Assembly: GCA_013694795.1 (NCBI GenBank)
Contig: JACDBS010000116.1
Span: 1 to 6,921 of the forward strand
Direction: 5' to 3'
Origin: Chloroflexota bacterium
Lineage (GTDB): Bacteria; Chloroflexota; Limnocylindria; QHBO01
DNA length: 6,921 nucleotides
Shown: positions 5,656 to 6,921 of the stretch, piece after piece
Position numbering within the stretch: position 1 is the first letter of the stretch
Layout of the letters: every line of letters starts with the position of its first letter
Notes under the pieces: generated by a model
Seen by the model: the letters and a program-made list of their open reading frames with translations, nothing else
Database searches by the model: none
What the model was told of the DNA's origin: nothing
Translations under genes and position numbers: made by a program

Positions 5656-5706
5656 GCAGATTCGGCCATCGGATCTTGCGGATTCCGCGCGGCGCCGCGG
5701 ATTCCG
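5656..5706. promoter_or_regulatory. Operator-like repeat array upstream of the regulator promoter
   Basis: Three related 10-mers lie in direct order: GCAGATTCGG (5656-5665), GCGGATTCCG (5678-5687) and GCGGATTCCG (5697-5706), at 22- and 19-bp steps, close to two helical turns. The second copy extends to the dyad GCGGA-T-TCCGC (5678-5688). Between the two perfect copies lies a 12-bp palindrome, CGCGGCGCCGCG (5688-5699). The nearest copy ends 6 bp upstream of the -35. Helically phased multiple sites suit an Lrp/AsnC protein; binding itself is inference. Confidence 0.45.
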
Positions 5707-5765
5707 TGCGTCCACTCGTGACGCGATCGGGTCAAAACGGGCCGAGTGAGTGACCAGCCGGCCCT

Positions 5766-5802
5766 GATTGCCGCACCCGAACGGCGATCCGATTGGCAAT
5801 CG
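5766..5802. promoter_or_regulatory. Palindrome CGATTG-G-CAATCG with an upstream inverted GATTGCC arm
   Basis: A perfect 13-bp dyad with one central base lies at 5790-5802, about 54 bp before the rightward GTG. GATTGCC at 5766-5772 is the inverted partner of GGCAATC at 5795-5801, so the right arm can pair with either. It looks like a regulator binding site different from the GCGGATTCCG array. The binding protein is unknown. Confidence 0.35.
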
Positions 5803-5841
5803 ACACCGTTGGAGCGACCCGGACCCGATGTCCCTTGGCGG

Positions 5842-5847
5842 TAGAGT
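5842..5847 (+). promoter_or_regulatory. Possible -10 element of the glycosyltransferase-like gene
   Basis: TAGAGT ends 8 bp before the GTG at 5856, placing a transcription start at or next to the start codon. No clear -35 is found 16-18 bp upstream, and no good ribosome site precedes the GTG. Confidence 0.35.
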
Positions 5848-5855
5848 GGGACTCG

Positions 5856-6921
5856 GTGACGAGACACTCCTGTCCTCCCCGTGCCGTCAAGAGCACCGCG
5901 CCCCCTCGTAAGCCACGCCGGGATTTCGCTTCGTGGCGGGGAGTCCGCCGAGCGGCTCCGTTGATCGTCCTTGCCGCGATCGTCATCGTCGCTGCCGCGC
6001 TTCGCCTCTACGCGCTGCCCGAGACGACGCTGCTCTTCGGTGACCAAGGGCGCGATTCGGAGATCGTTCAGGGGATAGTGGATCAGGAGCAGTTTCCCCT
6101 CCTCGGCCCGCAGGTGAGTACAGGCGCCTATCTCCGTGGGCCTGCGTACTACTACTTGCTTGCTCCAGGCTTCTTCGCCTCAGGGGGCGATCCACTTGGA
6201 GGAGCCGTTGAGACCGCCCTTGCAGACGTCGCAACCGTATTCCTCCTCGGCCTCCTCGGCCGCGGGATCGCCGGCTGGCCGGCTGGGCTCGCCGCGGCGG
6301 CACTTTGGGCCGTTTCGGGCTGGACGGTTGAATACGCTCGGTTCATGTGGAATCCGCAATTCATCCCGCTCTTCGAAATGCTCGTGCTGCTCTCTTTGAT
6401 CGGGCTCTCCAGAGGAAGTCCTAGATGGGTTCTGCTGCTCGCGCCCGCATGGGCGGTAGCCTGGCAACTGCACGACCAGGCGGTCCTTCTCATTCCAGTC
6501 ATCGCCATCTGGTGGGCAATCGTCCGACCGTCAGTTCCGCTCCGGATAGGCTCTGCTTCGATCGCTCTTGGAGCGCTCGTTGCAGCGCCGTTCTTGTGGT
6601 TCGAGCTGACGCACGGGCTGGTGAACCTTCGCGGCATGGTGATGCAGATCTTGGGGAATCCAGGCGAGGGATCACCCGCCCGCCCCGAACCAGCCGCCCA
6701 GCTCGCTCAGGTCGCTGCCGGCTTGGTGAGCGTCATGCCCGGAGGCCCGCTGGCAATTGTGCTATGGGTCGCCGTACTCGCCGGGCTCGCCTGGACGTTG
6801 AGTCGCCTCCACCAGCCGCAGTCCGAGGGATCGTTGCTTGTCACGCTCCTTTCCGTCGCCGCGCTTGAATATGCGCTCTGGCCAGTCCCAGTCGACACCT
6901 ATTACCTATACGTCCTGGTTC
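5856..6921 (+). CDS. GT-C/ArnT-PMT-type glycosyltransferase-like membrane protein, N-terminal part (cut by window edge)
   Basis: An open frame runs from the GTG at 5856 to the right edge, 355 codons with no stop. An in-frame stop at 5751-5753 limits the start, and no ATG lies between. A basic, proline-rich cytoplasmic tail (1-33) precedes the first transmembrane helix (APLIVLAAIVIVAAALRLYA, 34-53). The following periplasmic loop holds FGDQGRDSEIV (61-71); Asp63 lies where GT-C enzymes of the PMT/ArnT group carry their catalytic acidic residue. PLLGPQVSTGAYLRGPAYYY (81-100), ARFMWNPQFIPLF (161-173) and AWQLHDQAVLL (202-212) are typical of this group. Further hydrophobic segments lie at about 120-135, 142-156, 171-184, 191-203, 210-223, 231-249, 298-313 and 326-341. 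Members transfer sugars from polyprenyl-phosphate donors to lipids or proteins at the outer face of the membrane (family knowledge). Substrate unknown. The gene is divergent from the regulator operon and uses codons such as ata and cta more freely than its neighbours. Confidence 0.82.
   Translation, partial: MTRHSCPPRAVKSTAPPRKPRRDFASWRGVRRAAPLIVLAAIVIVAAALRLYALPETTLLFGDQGRDSEIVQGIVDQEQFPLLGPQVSTGAYLRGPAYYYLLAPGFFASGGDPLGGAVETALADVATVFLLGLLGRGIAGWPAGLAAAALWAVSGWTVEYARFMWNPQFIPLFEMLVLLSLIGLSRGSPRWVLLLAPAWAVAWQLHDQAVLLIPVIAIWWAIVRPSVPLRIGSASIALGALVAAPFLWFELTHGLVNLRGMVMQILGNPGEGSPARPEPAAQLAQVAAGLVSVMPGGPLAIVLWVAVLAGLAWTLSRLHQPQSEGSLLVTLLSVAALEYALWPVPVDTYYLYVLV

Larger units (their letters stand above)
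5615..5855. other. Divergent intergenic control region
   Basis: These 241 bases separate the regulator gene (leftward) from the membrane glycosyltransferase-like gene (rightward). They hold the regulator promoter next to its ATG, the GCGGATTCCG repeat array, a 6-bp inverted pair GGGCCG/CGGCCC (5739-5744 and 5759-5764), the 13-bp palindrome at 5790-5802, and the possible rightward -10. No open frame here resembles a protein. Confidence 0.65.

Noticed and set aside
5739..5764. GGGCCG and CGGCCC as a possible terminator hairpin.
   Set aside because: The stem is only 6 bp with a 14-base loop, no T-run follows on either strand, and no gene ends here.

Overview
The window is a GC-rich bacterial chromosomal segment. 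Genes are tightly packed, GTG starts are frequent (four of the six genes), and Shine-Dalgarno sequences are strong inside operons, while the first gene of at least one operon appears to be leaderless. Base composition, a Rieske protein fused to a DUF2231-type membrane domain, and leaderless-type promoters suggest a high-GC Chloroflexota or Actinomycetota-like organism. This is inferred from style only; no marker gene is present.

Layout. Positions 1-2532 (minus strand) hold a fatty-acid/branched-acid oxidation operon read right to left: an acyl-CoA dehydrogenase, then etfB, then etfA (cut by the window edge). The dehydrogenase oxidises an acyl-CoA and passes electrons to the EtfAB flavoprotein made from the same transcript. 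Positions 2533-2794 are non-coding and contain a long, imperfect, nested inverted repeat (2634-2762) that could be a structured RNA or a palindromic mobile remnant. Positions 2795-5614 (minus strand) hold a second operon read right to left: an Lrp/AsnC-family regulator, a class III PLP aminotransferase resembling glutamate-1-semialdehyde aminomutase, and a four-helix membrane protein carrying a C-terminal Rieske [2Fe-2S] domain. The stop codon of each upstream gene lies in the ribosome binding site of the next one, so the three are probably translationally coupled.

Positions 5615-5855 are a divergent control region. It has a textbook promoter (TTGACC, 17 bp, TAGACT) placed so that transcription should start on the A of the regulator's ATG, three repeats of a GCGGATTCCG-like element just upstream of it, and a separate 13-bp palindrome nearer the rightward gene. 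From 5856 to the right edge (plus strand) runs the N-terminal part of a multi-spanning GT-C/ArnT-type glycosyltransferase-like membrane protein.

The most interesting items are the inverted repeat at 2634-2762, the uncharacterised regulator-aminotransferase-Rieske operon, and the leaderless promoter with its operator-like repeats. No rRNA, tRNA, CRISPR array, transposase or phage gene was seen.
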